DNA of 64,000 nucleotides from Acinetobacter tandoii DSM 14970 = CIP 107469 (lineage in GTDB: Bacteria > Pseudomonadota > Gammaproteobacteria > Pseudomonadales > Moraxellaceae). The notes beneath the pieces were generated by a model that was not told the DNA's origin, ran no database searches, and worked only from the letters and a program-made list of their open reading frames with translations. Below, in pieces: positions 62,122-64,000 of this stretch; positions within the stretch are counted from its first letter, which is position 1, and each line of letters begins with the position of its first letter. The position numbers were made by a program, and so were the translations under genes. The stretch covers positions 448,467-512,466 of the forward strand of contig NZ_KE007365.1 in assembly GCF_000400735.1 (NCBI RefSeq), given 5' to 3'.

Positions 62122-62145
62122 AAAAAAACCGCCTTGACGGCGGTT
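62122..62145 (-). terminator. Terminator-like hairpin upstream of the protease gene
   Basis: Minus-strand ACCGCC / GGCGGT, 5-nt loop, then U7, immediately before the protease Shine-Dalgarno. Confidence 0.8.
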
Positions 62146-62163
62146 CTGTATGCTTGTGATTAT

Positions 62164-62595
62164 TTAATTACTTTGAACTAAGGCTAGCAGTTTTGTTTCC
62201 GCCTCCCTTGTATGTTGATACATCATTGGCTCATTGCGCTGTATTACAGATGTCAACGTATCGATAATTCGCAATTTTTCTTCAAGTGAATAATTTTTTT
62301 TAATGCTCGTAGTTAAAGCTCCACCATCCGCTGACACATTACTGCCGTTCGGCACTAAGCTTAATGGTTGGTTATAGTTCGACATATCGGAGCTTTGATT
62401 CAAGGCGTTTGAACCAAAATTGCAACCCAATGGATGGCATCCATCTTTATCAACCTTTAGACCACCAGTGAGAAGCATGCGCAAATTAAATCGGTCTTCT
62501 TTTGAATCAGCAACGATTGAAACAATGTTCATCCCCGTTAAGCTCATGACATCTTTATATAAGACGCTCATTCCATTTTTTAAAATCAATTTCAT
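62164..62595 (-). CDS. Phage hypothetical protein (143 aa)
   Basis: N-terminal MKLILKNGMSVLYKDVMSLT looks like a small beta-alpha domain; the C-terminus is helical (EEKLRIIDTLTSVIQRNEPM, REAETKLLALVQSN). Two Cys occur as CHPLGC. Nothing recognised. Directly downstream of the head morphogenesis gene. Confidence 0.55.
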   Translation of the reverse strand: MKLILKNGMSVLYKDVMSLTGMNIVSIVADSKEDRFNLRMLLTGGLKVDKDGCHPLGCNFGSNALNQSSDMSNYNQPLSLVPNGSNVSADGGALTTSIKKNYSLEEKLRIIDTLTSVIQRNEPMMYQHTREAETKLLALVQSN

Positions 62596-63801
62596 CTAAT
62601 TCACCAATGCTCTTAACACATAAATCATCTTCCCATCTGAGGGTGCTACTGAAACCACCTCAAACGACAACCCCATCTCAAACAACACGCCTTGCCCTGC
62701 ATTGAGTTTTTCAAGATCAATACCTAAGCCTTTTGCATTCTCAATTTGAATCACTATATTTGACTGTGCACCCGTTAGCAGTAACGGCGAATCCAGAGTT
62801 ATGACTTTACCCACTTCAAGCGAAGCCGCATAAGCCAGTGTTGTAGATCCTCTGACCACATCCACGGCGTTTGCAGATACAGCCTGAATCTTAGCCATAT
62901 CCCCTTTCACCCAGCGCTTAAGCACTTCTTCTGCCAACGAGATAGCAGGTTTCTGAACATAAGCCGTTAATGCAGTAGCATTGCCCTGTACATAATCCAC
63001 CAGCGTCCTGATCGCACTTGGTCGTAGTGTTGGATCAAGTGGCACCACCGTATCTGCAATCGTATTGAATAGATCTCGACTCGAATCCGTCATCGGTGAC
63101 AAGAGGCTCATCAACTTCTTGCTAGCAGTCCATTCAGCCTGAATTGCTTGTTTCTGCTCCAGTAAATATTCCTTATCTAAGATTGAGTCAGTAATCTTTT
63201 GATCAACAGCTGACTCCATCTCACCGAATGTTAATGGACTCGTAGACCAGCCCATATCTTCTGCAATTTGTGGTAGATCTTCATCAGAAGTAATACCGAG
63301 CTTCTTCGCTTCTTTCTCAGTCAAGGCAATTACGGTGCACCGACACATGAAAGACCATGGTGGGTAATACAACAACCAAAAAGGATCATCGATATGTCTG
63401 ATGATTCGATTCAAAGCCAAATGGCTGGGACGAACACGAGTGTCATTAATCGCTGAATACATTAAATAAGGTCGTTTCGCCTTATTCTTCTGCTGTTGTT
63501 GCCAACGTCCATGGCCATAAGCTGTCTGGATATTGGTTCGGAATACATTCTTGAGATAATGCTTACTCAGCACAATCTCGTTTTCTTCAACCAACTTCTG
63601 AAAGTCGTTGAATGTTCCACCCTCTGCCAAGGTCTTATTGAGCGATTTAATGACTGTCTCGATCTGCTCAATGCTGGACAGAAAACTCACTGTAGTTGCC
63701 AATTGCCGTGTATTGAGATCCATTGAATAGAATTCATCAGGCAATACGATTTTACGAGACTGAGCGAATTGCAGAGCCTCTAAAAAAGTGATTGGTTTCA
63801 T
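62596..63801 (-). CDS. Phage head morphogenesis protein (Mu gpF-like)
   Basis: A 401-residue minor head protein. FRTNIQTAYGHGRWQQQQKN, PYLMYSAINDTRVRPSHLAL and YYPPWSFMCRCTVIALTEKE are the gpF/SPP1 gp7-type motifs, including the conserved NDxRVRPxH and Cys-rich turn. Overlaps the portal stop (ATGA), so the two are coupled. Confidence 0.88.
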   Translation of the reverse strand: MKPITFLEALQFAQSRKIVLPDEFYSMDLNTRQLATTVSFLSSIEQIETVIKSLNKTLAEGGTFNDFQKLVEENEIVLSKHYLKNVFRTNIQTAYGHGRWQQQQKNKAKRPYLMYSAINDTRVRPSHLALNRIIRHIDDPFWLLYYPPWSFMCRCTVIALTEKEAKKLGITSDEDLPQIAEDMGWSTSPLTFGEMESAVDQKITDSILDKEYLLEQKQAIQAEWTASKKLMSLLSPMTDSSRDLFNTIADTVVPLDPTLRPSAIRTLVDYVQGNATALTAYVQKPAISLAEEVLKRWVKGDMAKIQAVSANAVDVVRGSTTLAYAASLEVGKVITLDSPLLLTGAQSNIVIQIENAKGLGIDLEKLNAGQGVLFEMGLSFEVVSVAPSDGKMIYVLRALVN

Positions 63802-64000
63802 TTATCCCCACTTGCCGTGACATACCCCAGCACATCGGCTGCATACAAAGCCATTTCTAGATTGGCCGTAAATTGGCTTTCACTTGCACCTGGCATAAGC
63901 TTCATCATATTAAATGCCAAAGCCTCAGGGGTTTCACTGGACTGAATCAGCTCATTCACTTGCTTCTGATCCAGCAAATCAATCGATCGCTGACCATCGG
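63798..64000 (-). CDS. Phage portal protein, DUF935 (partial)
   Basis: Only the C-terminal 66 residues fall in the window: ...DGQRSIDLLDQKQVNELIQS, then MMKLMPGASESQFTANLEMA and LYAADVLGYVTASGDK. This fits the end of Mu gp29-type portal proteins. The ATGA overlap with the head morphogenesis gene supports it. The 5' end lies beyond 64000. Confidence 0.72.
   Translation of the reverse strand, partial: DGQRSIDLLDQKQVNELIQSSETPEALAFNMMKLMPGASESQFTANLEMALYAADVLGYVTASGDK

Noticed and set aside
1..64000. CRISPR array, IS element or toxin-antitoxin locus
   Set aside because: No spaced direct-repeat array, transposase or paired toxin-antitoxin genes were seen; the two small ribbon-helix-helix genes fit Arc/Mnt better than antitoxins because no toxin gene adjoins them.

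Overview
The window is a stretch of Acinetobacter-like chromosome (A+T rich; gloA, ampG-like, dusB, surE-nlpD, argD-like and grxD proteins of gammaproteobacterial/Moraxellaceae type) with a tyrosine-integrase prophage inserted at its right end. No rRNA, tRNA, IS element or CRISPR array was recognised.

Layout. (1) 1-12.1 kb: housekeeping and small conserved genes: glyoxalase I, an AmpG-like permease with an extra soluble domain, a Lon-family protease, a histone-deacetylase-family enzyme, a small-GTPase / roadblock set with a 327-residue partner, an alanine-rich lipoprotein and a nitronate monooxygenase-like flavoenzyme; dusB follows. (2) 13.6-30.4 kb: one long minus-strand aryl-polyene (APE) operon of 17 genes, most overlapping or nearly touching. 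It runs from a catalytically dead ketosynthase partner at 30.3 kb down to a secreted excinuclease-like small protein at 13.7 kb. It carries two ACPs, two complete ketosynthases, a ketoreductase, two hotdog dehydratase domains (one fused to an AMP-forming ligase), an aromatic ammonia-lyase for the starter acid, a thioesterase, two acyltransferases, a glycosyltransferase, a LolA-like carrier, an MMPL exporter, a DUF3261-like lipoprotein and a halogenase-type flavoprotein. A strong extended -10 promoter overlapping an inverted repeat precedes it. (3) 30.6-37.2 kb: DUF1615 lipoprotein, HAD hydrolase, monothiol glutaredoxin, an acetylornithine-type aminotransferase, a LysR regulator and the surE-nlpD pair.

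(4) 37.2-64.0 kb: the left part of a prophage. The integrase gene starts 155 bp from the surE start and is divergent from it. After a small ORF and a stand-alone PAS protein, all structural genes lie on the minus strand and are transcribed right to left: portal (partial), head morphogenesis, protease/scaffold, decoration, capsid, connector/tail completion, tail tube, tail chaperone, tape measure, tail tip and repeat-rich tail proteins, then holin, GH19 endolysin and overlapping spanins. Between the tail chaperone and the tape-measure gene sits a 3-kb insert that closely parallels the phage P22 immI region: a 53-codon Arc-like repressor gene followed by a BRO/antirepressor gene on one strand, a divergent Mnt-like repressor on the other, three copies of a GCCAC-N5-GTGGC operator, one exactly between the -35 and -10 of the arc-ant promoter, and a predicted antisense RNA of about 70 nt over the ant ribosome-binding site, like P22 sar RNA. 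The late region is also punctuated by at least eight terminator-like hairpins whose U-tracts all lie on the late-gene strand, which suggests antitermination or mRNA processing.

All functional statements rest on reading the translated sequences by eye and on knowledge of the families; no database search was possible.
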